Shown: one piece after another, positions 44,818-56,152 of the stretch
How the letters are laid out: the number at the start of each line of letters is the position of its first letter
Position numbering within the stretch: position 1 is the first letter of the stretch
Origin: Cohnella xylanilytica
GTDB lineage: Bacteria; Bacillota; Bacilli; Paenibacillales; Paenibacillaceae
DNA: 64,000 bases
Assembly (NCBI RefSeq): GCF_014212175.1
Contig: NZ_JACJVR010000064.1
Location: 78,701 to 142,700, forward strand
Reading direction: 5' to 3'
Notes under the pieces: generated by a model
Databases searched by the model: none
The model's input: only the letters and a program-made list of their open reading frames with translations
Told to the model about the DNA's origin: nothing
Program-made: the position numbers and the translations under genes

Positions 44818-46425
44818 TTGAATCGTCAAGAAGGCTCTCGGTCTTCCCGGGAACGTCCGGGAGCGAGAGGGAGCGACAAACCGCGGCTGAATTCCCGCAG
44901 CCATGGCCAAGGGAGGCCGGGCTCCAACAAGCCGGGGAGCAACGCGGCGAGAGAGGGAGCCCATGCAGGCCCCCAAGCAGGCGCAGGTGCTCAAGCAGGC
45001 CCCCAAGCAGGCGCAGGTGCCCGAGCAGGCGCGCCCAAGAAAGGCCGCCGCCCCGCCGGTCCGCGCGAAGCCGCGCTGCGCGTGCTGGAGCGGGTGGACT
45101 CGGAGGGGGCGTACAGCGGCCTCGAGCTCAACCGAGTCCTGACGGAGGCGGAGCTGTCCCGGCAGGACGCCGCGCTGGCGACGGAGATCGTCTACGGCAC
45201 GATCCAGCGGCTGAACACGATCGACTACGTGCTGGGAGCCCGGGTGAAGGGCTGGCCGCGCAAGGTCGAGCCGTGGGTGCGCAGCCTGCTGCGCATGAGC
45301 TATTACCAGCTGCGCTGGCTCGATCGCGTCCCGGCGCACGCCGTCACCGACGAGGCCGTGCGCATCGCCAAGAAGCGCGGCCACGCCGGCATCGCCGGGC
45401 TCGTCAACGGCGTCCTTCGCGGTCTGCTCCGCGAAGGGGTCGCCCCGCCGCTGCCCGCCGGGCTGGACGCGGCGGAGCGCATCGCTCTCGAGCACAGCCA
45501 TCCGCGCTGGCTCGTCGAGCGGTTCATCGCCGCCTACGGCCCCGAGGCGGCGGAGTCGATCTGCGCGGCGGGCAACGAGCCGCCGCACGCCTCGGCCCGC
45601 GTCAACCCGCTGCGCGCGAAGCGCGGGGAGCTGCTCGAGGCGATGGCCGCGGAGGGCATCTACGCGCGGCCGTCGCGGCTGGCGCCGGCGGGCATCGTCG
45701 CCACCCGGGCCGGCAGCCTGGCGGCGACGCCGTGGTATCGGGACGGCCGCCTCACCGTGCAGGACGAGAGCTCGATGCTCGTCGCCGCCGTCGCCGCGCC
45801 GCGGCCGGGCATGCGCGTGCTCGATTGCTGCGCCGCGCCGGGAGGCAAGTCGACCCATCTCGCGGAGCTGATGGAGGACCGGGGCGAAGTGATCGCCAAC
45901 GACGTCCATCCGCACAAGGAGGCGCTCATCGCGCAGCAGGCCGAGCGGCTCGGGCTCGCCTGCGTCCGGACGACGGTGGGCGACGCGGCCGAGCTGCCGG
46001 ACAAGCATCCGCCCGGCTCGATGGACGTCGTGCTGCTCGACGCTCCTTGCTCCGGCTTCGGCGTCATTCGGCGCAAGCCGGAGATCAAATGGAACAAGAC
46101 CGAAGAGGATGTCGCGAGCCTGGCCGCTCTTCAGCGCCGCCTGCTCGAACAGGCGGGCAAGCTCGTTCGGCCGGGCGGCACCCTCGTGTACAGCACGTGC
46201 ACGATCGCGCCGGAGGAGAACGAGGAGGCGGTGCGGCATTTTCTCGGGAGCCGTCCGGACTTTGCGCTCGACCCCGATTGGCCGGAGGAGATCTTAGCCG
46301 CCTTGCGGGAGGAGAACGCGCTGCCGGAGCCGTTCGCGGGGATGGCGCAGCTGCTTCCGCATCAATTCGGCAGCGACGGGTTCTTCATCGCCCGGATGAA
46401 GCGGCGGGAGCAGCCGGCCACCTAA
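44818..46425 (+). CDS. rsmB: 16S rRNA (cytosine-967-C5)-methyltransferase RsmB
   Basis: SAM-dependent m5C methyltransferase acting on 16S rRNA. TTG 44818 is placed by GGAGGAC 7-10 nt upstream; 535 aa, against about 450 in B. subtilis. The extra 80-90 residues are an N-terminal low-complexity segment (Arg/Ser/Gly, then [12 protein letters not shown] repeats). Then a NusB-like RNA-binding domain (about 85-210) and the methyltransferase domain with [30 protein letters not shown] and the second Cys in [12 protein letters not shown]. Both catalytic cysteines are present. Confidence 0.95.
   Translation: MNRQEGSRSSRERPGARGSDKPRLNSRSHGQGRPGSNKPGSNAAREGAHAGPQAGAGAQAGPQAGAGARAGAPKKGRRPAGPREAALRVLERVDSEGAYSGLELNRVLTEAELSRQDAALATEIVYGTIQRLNTIDYVLGARVKGWPRKVEPWVRSLLRMSYYQLRWLDRVPAHAVTDEAVRIAKKRGHAGIAGLVNGVLRGLLREGVAPPLPAGLDAAERIALEHSHPRWLVERFIAAYGPEAAESICAAGNEPPHASARVNPLRAKRGELLEAMAAEGIYARPSRLAPAGIVATRAGSLAATPWYRDGRLTVQDESSMLVAAVAAPRPGMRVLDCCAAPGGKSTHLAELMEDRGEVIANDVHPHKEALIAQQAERLGLACVRTTVGDAAELPDKHPPGSMDVVLLDAPCSGFGVIRRKPEIKWNKTEEDVASLAALQRRLLEQAGKLVRPGGTLVYSTCTIAPEENEEAVRHFLGSRPDFALDPDWPEEILAALREENALPEPFAGMAQLLPHQFGSDGFFIARMKRREQPAT
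44965..45024 (+). repeat. 30-bp in-frame duplication in rsmB
   Basis: Two adjacent 30-bp units (44965-44994 and 44995-45024) differing at only a few bases encode the repeated [14 protein letters not shown] decapeptide in the N-terminal extension of RsmB. Confidence 0.85.
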
Positions 46426-46615
46426 GCCGGGACATGCGGGCTCGCTTCCCGGACGCGCGCCGGGACATCGGTTCGGGCGCCCGGGCGGGGCGGTCCCGAA
46501 TCCGGACGATGGACGAGCCGGCGGTCCCCCTTCGGTCCGGGCAAGCCCCCCGACCCCGGCCTTCTTCCTGCTCCAAGCGCGTTATGGTAAAATAGATCGA
46601 ACGGTGGTGACCTCA

Positions 46616-47713
46616 ATGGAAAAGCAAGAAATCAAAGGTTTGGACAACAAGCTGAATTACAAACCCGACAAACCTTTCATTTACGATTACTCGCTCGAAC
46701 AGCTTCAGGAGTGGGTCAAGGAGAACGGCGAGCCGGCCTTCCGCGCCGGGCAAATATTCGATTGGCTGTACGTGAAGAGGGTCGGCTCGTTCGACGAGAT
46801 GTCGAACCTTCCGAAGCCGCTCCGCGACAAGCTCGCCGAGCAATTCGCCTTCGTGACGCTGACCGAGATCACGAAGCTGCAATCCAAGGACGGAACGGTC
46901 AAGTTCCTGTTCGGCCTGCACGACAACCACGCGATCGAGACGGTCATCATGCGGCACAACTACGGCAACAGCGTCTGCGTCACGACGCAGGTCGGCTGCC
47001 GCATCGGCTGCACGTTCTGCGCTTCGACGCTCGGCGGGCTGAAGCGCAACCTGACGGCCGGCGAGATCGTCGCCCAGGTCGTCCAGTCGCAGAGGCTTCT
47101 CGACGCCGATGGGGAGCGGGTATCGAGCATCGTCATCATGGGCTCCGGGGAGCCGTTCGAGAACTTCGACAACACGATGACGTTCCTGCGCCTGATGACG
47201 CACCCGAAGGGGCTCAACATCGGCCAGCGCCACATCACGGTGTCGACGAGCGGCATCGTGCCGAACATCATCCGCTTCGCGGACGAGAACACCCAGATCA
47301 ACCTGGCGATCTCGATCCACGCGCCGAACGACGAGCTGCGGTCGAAGCTGATGCCGGTCAACCGGCGGTTCCCGTTCTCCGAAGTGATGGACGCGTGCCG
47401 GTACTACATCGAGAAGACGGGCCGGCGCATCACGTTCGAGTACGCGCTCATCGGCGGCGTCAACGACCGCCCGGAGCACGCGGAGGAGCTGGCGGACGTG
47501 CTGAAGGGAATGCTGTGCCACGTCAACCTGATCCCGGTCAATTACGTTCCCGAACGCGATTACGTGCGCACTCCGCGCGACGACATTTTCGAGTTCCATC
47601 GCATTCTCGAACGCAAGAAGATCAACGCGACCATTCGCCGGGAGCAAGGGCACGACATCGCGGCCGCCTGCGGGCAGCTGCGGGCGAAACATATGGAAGC
47701 GCAGGCGAGGTGA
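46616..47713 (+). CDS. rlmN: 23S rRNA (adenine-2503-C2)-methyltransferase RlmN
   Basis: Radical SAM enzyme that methylates A2503 of 23S rRNA (and A37 of some tRNAs). It has 365 aa. The 4Fe-4S motif [10 protein letters not shown] (CxxxCxxC) follows TTQVGC; the [12 protein letters not shown] segment and the C-terminal substrate Cys in [11 protein letters not shown] are present. ATG 46616 is set by GGTGGTGA; two GTG codons just upstream are the ribosome site itself. TAAAAT at about 46588 may be a -10 in the 190-bp gap. It sits 7 nt upstream of prpC. Confidence 0.96.
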   Translation: MEKQEIKGLDNKLNYKPDKPFIYDYSLEQLQEWVKENGEPAFRAGQIFDWLYVKRVGSFDEMSNLPKPLRDKLAEQFAFVTLTEITKLQSKDGTVKFLFGLHDNHAIETVIMRHNYGNSVCVTTQVGCRIGCTFCASTLGGLKRNLTAGEIVAQVVQSQRLLDADGERVSSIVIMGSGEPFENFDNTMTFLRLMTHPKGLNIGQRHITVSTSGIVPNIIRFADENTQINLAISIHAPNDELRSKLMPVNRRFPFSEVMDACRYYIEKTGRRITFEYALIGGVNDRPEHAEELADVLKGMLCHVNLIPVNYVPERDYVRTPRDDIFEFHRILERKKINATIRREQGHDIAAACGQLRAKHMEAQAR

Positions 47714-47720
47714 CCTGTTG

Positions 47721-48487
47721 GTGAGAACGGCCATGCGAAGTCATGTGGGAAGAGTAAGGCAACTGAACGAAGACCTGGCCTGGATCGGCACGACCGCGAG
47801 CGGCCTCACCGCCGCGGTCGTGGCCGACGGGATGGGCGGCCATAAGGCCGGGGAAGTGGCGAGCGGACTGGCGGTGGAGAGCCTGTCCCGGTCGCTGTCC
47901 GCTTGGCGGGAAGACCTCGGCGACGAAGCGGGAGGAAGGACCAAGCTCCGCGAGCTGGTCCGCAAGGCGAACGCCACCGTCTACGAGACGGCTTCGGCCA
48001 ACGAGCAGTACTCGAACATGGGAACGACCGTCGTTCTGGCCCTGCTGGACGACAGCCGGGGACTGATCGGCCACATCGGGGACAGCCGCGCCTACCGGCT
48101 GCGGGCCGGGGAGATGGAGCAGCTGACCGAAGACCATACGCTCGTCAACGAGCTCGCCAAGTCCGGCCAGCTCAGCCCCGAGGAGGCGGCCCATCATCCC
48201 CGCCGCAACGTGCTGACGCGGGCGCTCGGGACCGACAAGGAAGTCGAGCCGGACCTGAAGCTGATCGACTGGCGTCCGGGCGACCGGCTGCTGCTGTGCA
48301 GCGACGGACTCAGCAGCCTCGTCGAGGACCGTCTCATCGCGCAGACGCTGGGGGACCCGGATACCGACCTGGAGCAGACGGCGGACCGGCTGATCGCGCT
48401 GGCCCTGCTCGCCGGCGGCGACGACAACGTAACGGTAGCACTCATCGATTACGATAAGGATGCAGACGCCGCGGGAGGGGGGACGGC

Positions 48488-48491
<4 letters not shown>
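47721..48491 (+). CDS. prpC: PP2C-type Ser/Thr phosphatase PrpC
   Basis: PPM phosphatase that reverses PrkC phosphorylation. It has 256 aa. Motifs RQLNEDLAW, VVADGMGGHKAGEVAS, GDSRAYRL, SDGLSSLV and GGDDNVTVALI give the binuclear metal site. GTG 47721 aligns with the B. subtilis start and has GAGGTGA upstream; a TTG codon just before is less likely. Overlaps prkC by 4 nt. Confidence 0.95.
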
Positions 48492-50599
<2,108 letters not shown>

Positions 50600-50615
50600 C
50601 CAAAGGAGATTTGGA

Positions 50616-51518
50616 ATGCCCGAAGGCCTGATCTACAAAGCGCTCAGCGGCTACTATTACGTCATGAACGAAGAGGGACGGCCGATTCAATGCCGGGCCC
50701 GGGGGATCTTCAAGAAAAGAGGGGAGTCCCCCCTCGTCGGGGACCGGGTCGACTACGGCGAGACGGAGAACGGCGAAGGGACGGTGGACCGGATCCTGCC
50801 CCGCTCGACGGAGCTCGTCCGGCCCCCGGTCGCCAACGCCGATCTGGCCGTGCTCGTGTTCTCGGTGCTGCGGCCGGAGCTGAACCTGCAGCTGCTCGAC
50901 AAGTTCCTCGTCCACACCGAGCATGCGGGGCTCGACGCCCTGATCGTTCTGACGAAGATGGACGCGCTGGATGACGCCGAGGACGGGGATCGGGTTCGCG
51001 CGGACGTCGAAGCCGCCCGCGCTCTGTACGCTTCGATCGGGTACGAGACGATCGCGACCAGCTCGAAGAAGCGGGAGGGGCTGGACGCGCTGAGGGAACG
51101 CCTCAGCCGTCATATCAGCGTGTTCGCCGGGCAATCGGGCGTCGGGAAGTCTTCGCTCGTCAACGCGCTCGTCCCCGGCCTGGAGCTGGCGACGAACGAG
51201 ATCAGCGACAAGCTCGGCCGAGGGAAGCACACGACCCGCCACGTCGAGCTGATCCGGCTGGAACACGGCGGCTACGTCGCCGACACGCCCGGCTTCAGCC
51301 AGCTCGACTTCGCGGAGCTCGGCATCGAGCAGATCGGCGACTGCTTCCGGGAGTTCCGGGAGCTGTCGGCCGGCTGCAAATTCCGCGGATGCACCCACAT
51401 CCACGAGCCCGGCTGCGCGGTGCTGGCGGCCAAGGAGAGCGGCGCCATCGCCGCGAGCCGCTACGACCATTACGCGGGGTTCATGGCGGAATGGAAAGAG
51501 AATCGACGGAGGTATTAG
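50616..51518 (+). CDS. rsgA: Ribosome small-subunit GTPase RsgA
   Basis: Circularly permuted GTPase for late 30S maturation (CpgA/YloQ). It has 300 aa: OB fold (about 1-70), then G4 TKMD, G1 [14 protein letters not shown] and G3 DTPG in the permuted order, and a C-terminal zinc knuckle [17 protein letters not shown] 50616 follows AAAGGAG. It lies 16 nt after prkC and 4 nt before rpe. Confidence 0.97.
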   Translation: MPEGLIYKALSGYYYVMNEEGRPIQCRARGIFKKRGESPLVGDRVDYGETENGEGTVDRILPRSTELVRPPVANADLAVLVFSVLRPELNLQLLDKFLVHTEHAGLDALIVLTKMDALDDAEDGDRVRADVEAARALYASIGYETIATSSKKREGLDALRERLSRHISVFAGQSGVGKSSLVNALVPGLELATNEISDKLGRGKHTTRHVELIRLEHGGYVADTPGFSQLDFAELGIEQIGDCFREFRELSAGCKFRGCTHIHEPGCAVLAAKESGAIAASRYDHYAGFMAEWKENRRRY

Positions 51519-51522
51519 CAGA

Positions 51523-52185
51523 ATGACGATCATCGCACCTTCCATCCTGTCCGCGGATTTCGCCCGGCTCGGAGAGGAAGTCCGCGACGCGGAGAAGCAT
51601 GGAGCCGATTGGATTCATATCGATATCATGGACGGGCAGTACGTGCCGAACCTGACGTTCGGGCCGCCGATCGTGGCGGCCATCCGGCCGTACACGAAGC
51701 TGCCGTTCGACGTTCATCTCATGGTGCATTCGCCGGAGAATCTGTTCGCGGATCTGGTCAAGGCCGGAGCGGACCGGATCACGGTGCACGCCGAGGCGTG
51801 CGTCCACCTGCACCGGACCGTGCACGCGATCCGCGAGCTCGGTCTGAAGGCCGGCGTCGCGCTGAACCCGCACACGCCGCTGTCCGTTCTCGACTACGTG
51901 CTGGACGATCTCGATCTCGTCCTGATCATGACGGTCAATCCCGGCTTCGGCGGCCAGTCGTTCATCCCGGCGATGCAGGGCAAGATCCGCGCCCTGCGCG
52001 ACGAGCTGGACCGGCGCGGCCGGAGCGGCACGCACATCGAGGTCGACGGAGGCATCAACGGGGAGACGGCGGCGCTCGTCGCCCAAGCGGGCGCGAACGC
52101 GCTCGTGGCGGGCAACTACATTTTCGGCCATCCCGACCGCTCTTCCGCCATCTCGACCTTGAGGGCGAGCGCCCAAATTCGATAA
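51523..52185 (+). CDS. rpe: Ribulose-phosphate 3-epimerase
   Basis: Interconverts ribulose 5-phosphate and xylulose 5-phosphate in the pentose phosphate pathway. It has 220 aa, TIM barrel. Conserved segments: [52 protein letters not shown] and [18 protein letters not shown] precedes the ATG. In B. subtilis thiN follows; here the next gene is spoVM. Confidence 0.97.
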   Translation: MTIIAPSILSADFARLGEEVRDAEKHGADWIHIDIMDGQYVPNLTFGPPIVAAIRPYTKLPFDVHLMVHSPENLFADLVKAGADRITVHAEACVHLHRTVHAIRELGLKAGVALNPHTPLSVLDYVLDDLDLVLIMTVNPGFGGQSFIPAMQGKIRALRDELDRRGRSGTHIEVDGGINGETAALVAQAGANALVAGNYIFGHPDRSSAISTLRASAQIR

Positions 52186-52315
52186 CCGGCCCTTCCTCCG
52201 GTATAGGACAAAGCCGCTCCCGCATACACATGAATCATCGGCGCGCGCCAGGCGGTAAACGTCGCGTTCGCGCGTATTCGGCGGGGCCGCCAAGGGACCG
52301 GAGGAGGGTGTGAGG

Positions 52316-52396
52316 ATGAAGTTTTATACGATCAAGCTTCCTAAATTTCTGGGCGGGTTTGTCAAGGCGATCCTGAACACGTTCCAGAAGAACTGA
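52316..52396 (+). CDS. spoVM: Stage V sporulation protein M
   Basis: A 26-aa amphipathic peptide that recognises the positive curvature of the forespore membrane and anchors SpoIVA for coat assembly. The first 14 residues (MKFYTIKLPKFLGG) are identical to B. subtilis SpoVM, and length and Pro9 are kept; the C-terminal half (ILNTFQKN end) differs. The ATG follows GGAGGAGGGTGTGAGG, a very strong ribosome site. Position between rpe and rpmB matches the Bacillus map. Confidence 0.97.
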   Translation: MKFYTIKLPKFLGGFVKAILNTFQKN

Positions 52397-52463
52397 AGCC
52401 TCCATGGAACCCGCGGTTCCCGGAGGCTCCGGCTCTGCCGGGAAGACGCTTGCACGGATAACA

Positions 52464-52491
52464 AAAAGCACCTGGAAGCCCAGGTGCTTTT
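52464..52491. terminator. Bidirectional terminator between spoVM and rpmB
   Basis: AAAAGCACCTGG (52464-52475), loop AAGC, CCAGGTGCTTTT (52480-52491): perfect 12-bp stem with A and T ends, between convergent genes. A second weaker hairpin (CCTCCATGG.../CCGGAGG) lies just after spoVM. Confidence 0.9.
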
Positions 52492-52565
52492 GTCATGCGC
52501 GAAGCCGCATCCGCGTTCGGACGGGATCGTATCCGATCGTCCGGGCCGCAGGGGCGCGATGCTTC

Positions 52566-52754
52566 TTATACGCGGGTCACTTTGCCGGATTTCAGGGCGC
52601 GGGTGCTGACGTACACGCGCTTCGGTTTGCCGTTCACCAGAATGCGCACCTTCTGCACGTTGACCCCCCAAGAACGGCGGTTATGGTTGTTGGCGTGAGA
52701 TACGTGATTGCCGGAACCGGGCTTCTTCCCCGTGATGTAACATTTGCGAGCCAT
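52566..52754 (-). CDS. rpmB: 50S ribosomal protein L28
   Basis: A 62-aa ribosomal protein. Starts [37 protein letters not shown] and the end [10 protein letters not shown] are typical. It has only one Cys, so it is the zinc-free form. AAGGAGGTGG precedes the ATG at 52754; an upstream in-frame ATG lacks a ribosome site. Own SigA promoter. Opposite in direction to its neighbours, as in B. subtilis. Confidence 0.97.
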   Translation of the reverse strand: MARKCYITGKKPGSGNHVSHANNHNRRSWGVNVQKVRILVNGKPKRVYVSTRALKSGKVTRV

Positions 52755-52795
52755 TAAATCCACCTCCCTACCGAGACCTTGCAGACACTTTTACT

Positions 52796-52824
52796 ATCAT
52801 AGCATACGCCTAATAGGGTTGCAA
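52796..52824 (-). promoter_or_regulatory. rpmB promoter
   Basis: On the minus strand TTGCAA (52824-52819), 17-nt spacer, TATGAT (52801-52796), giving a short leader before the L28 start. Confidence 0.7.
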
Positions 52825-52908
52825 TCCGGGATTTCGGCTTCAATCCGCCGATTTTTTATAGTACAATGAGGTATGGTCCATAATACCAGCATAAAGGAGT
52901 GAATTTCC

Positions 52909-53268
52909 ATGCCCATGCAACTGGCGACGGAGAACGGGAGAATCGACATATCGGATCAAGTGGTCGCGGTAATTGCCGGTTCGGCGGCAGTGGATTGTTA
53001 TGGACTGGTCGGCATGGCTTCCCGCAAGCAATTGAAGGACGGAATCGCCGAGCTGCTCGGGCGGGAGAACCTGTCCAGGGGCGTGGAAGTGCGCCGGGAA
53101 GGCGAACAGACCCATCTGGATCTGTACGTCGTCGTCAGCTACGGAACCAAGATATCCGAAGTCGCCCACAATATCCAGTCCAAGGTGAAGTACGTGCTGG
53201 AGGAAGTCGTAGGACTTCGCGTCGACTTCGTCAATATTTATGTTCAGGGCGTACGCGTGACACGGTAG
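52909..53268 (+). CDS. yloU: Asp23/Gls24 family protein YloU
   Basis: A 119-aa Asp23-family protein, located between rpmB and fakA exactly as B. subtilis yloU. Conserved parts: GRIDISDQVVAVIAGSAAV near the start, LYVVVSYGTKISEVAHNIQ and VDFVNIYVQGVR at the end. Function is unknown; linkage to fakA suggests a tie to lipid metabolism or envelope homeostasis. AAAGGAGTG precedes the ATG; TACAAT at 52862-52867 may be its -10. Confidence 0.93.
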   Translation: MPMQLATENGRIDISDQVVAVIAGSAAVDCYGLVGMASRKQLKDGIAELLGRENLSRGVEVRREGEQTHLDLYVVVSYGTKISEVAHNIQSKVKYVLEEVVGLRVDFVNIYVQGVRVTR

Positions 53269-53333
53269 GCAACGACCGGATCTCATCCAAGAACCGACAT
53301 TAACCGATCGTACCTTCGGAAGGGGAATACCAT

Positions 53334-55229
53334 TTGAGCAAACGCAGCTTGAACGCGGCGGAATGGACGGCCATGGTGATGGCCGGAGCGGATCGACTGG
53401 CGAAGCACCAGGACCGCGTCAACGAATTGAACGTGTTCCCGGTGCCGGACGGCGATACGGGAACGAACATGAACATGACCATGTCGGCCGGAGCGGCCGA
53501 ATTGAACCATAAACCGACGGACGAAGTCGGCCGCGCCGCGGAGGTGCTGGCCAAGGGGCTGCTCATGGGCGCCCGCGGCAATTCCGGCGTCATCCTGTCC
53601 CAGCTGTTCAGAGGCTTCTCCCGTTCCGTGGCCGGTCTGCGCGAACTGACCGTTCCCGCATTCGCGGCGGCTCTGCAACAAGGAGTTGACACCGCTTACA
53701 AGTCAGTGGCGAAGCCCGTCGAAGGAACGATTCTGACCGTCGCCCGGGAGGCCGCCCGCCAGGGCACGGCCGCTTCGCGGCGCACGGCGGATCTCGCCGA
53801 ATGGATGAACGAAGTGCTCGCCAAGGCCGCCGAGACGCTCTCCCGCACGCCGGAGATGCTGCCGGTGCTGAAGCAGGTCGGGGTCGTCGATTCCGGCGGC
53901 CAGGGGCTCGTTTATATATATGAAGGCTTCGCGGACTACCTGGCTTCGGCGGAGGGAATCGGCGCGGGCGCGGGGGGCTATTCGCCCTACGAGACCCCGG
54001 CTTCCCGGCCGTCTCCCGGAGCCGCCCCGTCCGCCGCTAACGCCGCTTCGGCCGCGGCTTCGCCCGTTCCGGCCGCTTCCGCGGCGGATTCGAACGCCGG
54101 CCGTTCGGCCCAGTCGCGGCTCGCGACCGAATCGATCCGGTTCCCGTACGACATGGAGTTCTTCATTCGCCGGGATTCCCTCGCGGGCAAGGCTCCCTTC
54201 CCGGAAGCCGCCTTCCGCAGGACGCTCGAGAAGGACGGCGATTCGGTCATCCTGATCGACGACGGGGATATCGTGAAGGTGCACGTGCACTCCCGGCGTC
54301 CCGGCGACGTGCTGAACGCCGCGATCGTCTACGGCGAATTGACCGAGCTGCGCATCCTGAACATGCAGGACCAGCACCGCGAGCTGCTTCGCGAGAAGCC
54401 GGGAGCCGGCCCGGCGGCCGTGCTTCCGAAGCCGTACGAGGGAGAATCCCTCGGCCTCGAGGCCGCTTCGGGATTGCCCGCGGCCGTAGCCCAAGCCGAA
54501 GAGCCGGCCGCGTCTGCGGCTTCGATCCGGGAGCCGGCGCCGGCCAATCCGTACGCGTACGAGATGGCGCCGTTCGGGATCGTCGCGGTGAGCGTCGGCA
54601 AGGGCAACGAGGAGCTGCTGCGCAGCCTCGGGGTCGACGCGGTTATCTCCGGCGGGCAGAGCATGAACCCGAGCACCGAGGACCTGGTGAAGGCGATCGG
54701 GACGCTGGCGGTGGAGCACGTGTTCATCCTGCCGAACAACCCGAACATCCAGATGGCCGCCAAGCAGGCGGCGGAGCTGGCGGAGCGCCCGGCGACGGTC
54801 ATCCCTTCGACCAGCATTCCGCAAGGGATGGCGGCGCTGCTCGCCTTCCGCGAGGAGGATTCGGCCGAGGCCAACGCGGAGCGCATGCTGAAGGCGATCG
54901 AGCGGGTGTCGACGGGGCAGCTGACGAAGGCGGTCCGGGATACGCGCATCGACGGCCTGGACATCAAGGACGGCCAATATATCGGCATCCTGAACAAGGC
55001 GATCGTCGCCGCCGAGGACGGCGTCGAGGAAGCCGCCCGGACCTTGCTGGCCAAGATGATGGAGGCCGGGGACGAGCTCGTCATGATCCTGACGGGGGAA
55101 GGGGCCGATCCGGCCTGCACGGGAGCGCTGCTCGCCTGGCTGGACGAGAAGTATCCGGAGGCCGAAGTCGAGGTGCATGAAGGCGGACAGCCGCTGTACC
55201 CGTATTGGTTCATGGTGGAACAGAATTGA
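53334..55229 (+). CDS. fakA: Fatty acid kinase FakA (DAK2-domain protein YloV)
   Basis: Phosphorylates FakB-bound exogenous fatty acids for phospholipid synthesis. It has 631 aa, about 80 more than the Bacillus protein. N-terminal Dak2-type kinase domain (1-205) with NVFPVPDGDTGTNM and GARGNSGVILSQLFRG; middle and C-terminal EDD-like domains with HVHSRRPGDVLNAA and HVFILPNNPNIQMAA. The extra length is in two Ala/Pro-rich linkers (about 220-265 and 355-405). TTG start behind GGAAGGGG. The next gene is a FakB-type DegV protein. Confidence 0.94.
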   Translation: MSKRSLNAAEWTAMVMAGADRLAKHQDRVNELNVFPVPDGDTGTNMNMTMSAGAAELNHKPTDEVGRAAEVLAKGLLMGARGNSGVILSQLFRGFSRSVAGLRELTVPAFAAALQQGVDTAYKSVAKPVEGTILTVAREAARQGTAASRRTADLAEWMNEVLAKAAETLSRTPEMLPVLKQVGVVDSGGQGLVYIYEGFADYLASAEGIGAGAGGYSPYETPASRPSPGAAPSAANAASAAASPVPAASAADSNAGRSAQSRLATESIRFPYDMEFFIRRDSLAGKAPFPEAAFRRTLEKDGDSVILIDDGDIVKVHVHSRRPGDVLNAAIVYGELTELRILNMQDQHRELLREKPGAGPAAVLPKPYEGESLGLEAASGLPAAVAQAEEPAASAASIREPAPANPYAYEMAPFGIVAVSVGKGNEELLRSLGVDAVISGGQSMNPSTEDLVKAIGTLAVEHVFILPNNPNIQMAAKQAAELAERPATVIPSTSIPQGMAALLAFREEDSAEANAERMLKAIERVSTGQLTKAVRDTRIDGLDIKDGQYIGILNKAIVAAEDGVEEAARTLLAKMMEAGDELVMILTGEGADPACTGALLAWLDEKYPEAEVEVHEGGQPLYPYWFMVEQN

Positions 55230-55267
55230 TCCGGGCATCCGGACGAATAGAGAACGGAGGCATGCCC

Positions 55268-56128
55268 ATGAGTTCGATCGCGATCGTGACGGACAGCACC
55301 GCCGATATTCCCCGGGAAGTCCGGGAGAGGCTCGGCATCGAGATGGTGCCCCTGCGCGTTCATATCGGCGGCGAGGAATACCTCGACAACGTGACGCTGC
55401 AGCCGGCGGAATTTTACGAGAAGCTGCGCCAATCGGCGACGCTGCCGAAGACGTCCCAGCCGTCTCCTTCGGACTTTTACGAGATTTTTAAACGTCATAC
55501 GGACGAAGGACGAGCCGTCATCTCGATTCATCTGTCCTCGGCCATGAGCGGCACGTACCAGTCGGCCTTGCTGGCCCAGTCGATGCTGGAAGGCGAAGGC
55601 GACGTGACGGTCGTCGACTCCAAGTCGGCGTCCTACGGCTACGGCATGATGGTCGTCCTGGCCGCCGAGCTGGCCCGCCAGGGCGTCGGCCGGGACGAGA
55701 TTCTGGAGCGGATCGGGCGCCTGAAGCGGGAGACGAAGCTTTATTTTCTCGTGGACACGCTCGAATACTTGCACAAGGGCGGCCGCATCGGCCGGGCGTC
55801 GGCTCTGTTCGGCACGCTGCTGAACATCAAGCCGATTCTGACCATCGACGACGAAGGCTATGTCAACGCGCTGGACAAGGTGAGAGGGCAGAAGCGGGCG
55901 TACGCCCGCATCGTCGAGCTGCTGGAAGCGGACTTCGGCTCAGGCCCCGTCGACATGTCGGCCGTCGTGACGCCCGGCCGGACCGAGATGGCGGACGAAT
56001 TGATCGCCGTACTGAAGGAGCGGTTCCAGGTTCGCGAATACAACCGTTCGGAGATCGGCCCCGTCATCGGCACGCATGCCGGCCCCGGCACGGTGGGGAT
56101 CTTCTTCTCCCCGGCGGCGCGGCGATAG
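55268..56128 (+). CDS. fakB: DegV-family fatty-acid-binding protein (FakB)
   Basis: Binds a fatty acid and presents it to FakA. It has 286 aa. EDD fold with VTDSTADIPREV at the N-terminus, TSQPSPSDFYE, ISIHLSSAMSGTYQSA (fatty-acid carboxylate site Ser), DSKSASYGYGM and the C-terminal IGTHAGPGTVGI, all DegV hallmarks. ATG 55268 is 7 nt after GGAGG; ATG 55262 is too close. Directly downstream of fakA (38 nt), so kinase and carrier are cotranscribed. Lipid preference cannot be read. Confidence 0.92.
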   Translation: MSSIAIVTDSTADIPREVRERLGIEMVPLRVHIGGEEYLDNVTLQPAEFYEKLRQSATLPKTSQPSPSDFYEIFKRHTDEGRAVISIHLSSAMSGTYQSALLAQSMLEGEGDVTVVDSKSASYGYGMMVVLAAELARQGVGRDEILERIGRLKRETKLYFLVDTLEYLHKGGRIGRASALFGTLLNIKPILTIDDEGYVNALDKVRGQKRAYARIVELLEADFGSGPVDMSAVVTPGRTEMADELIAVLKERFQVREYNRSEIGPVIGTHAGPGTVGIFFSPAARR

Positions 56129-56152
56129 GCAGCATGGAGAGGTTGATAGCGC

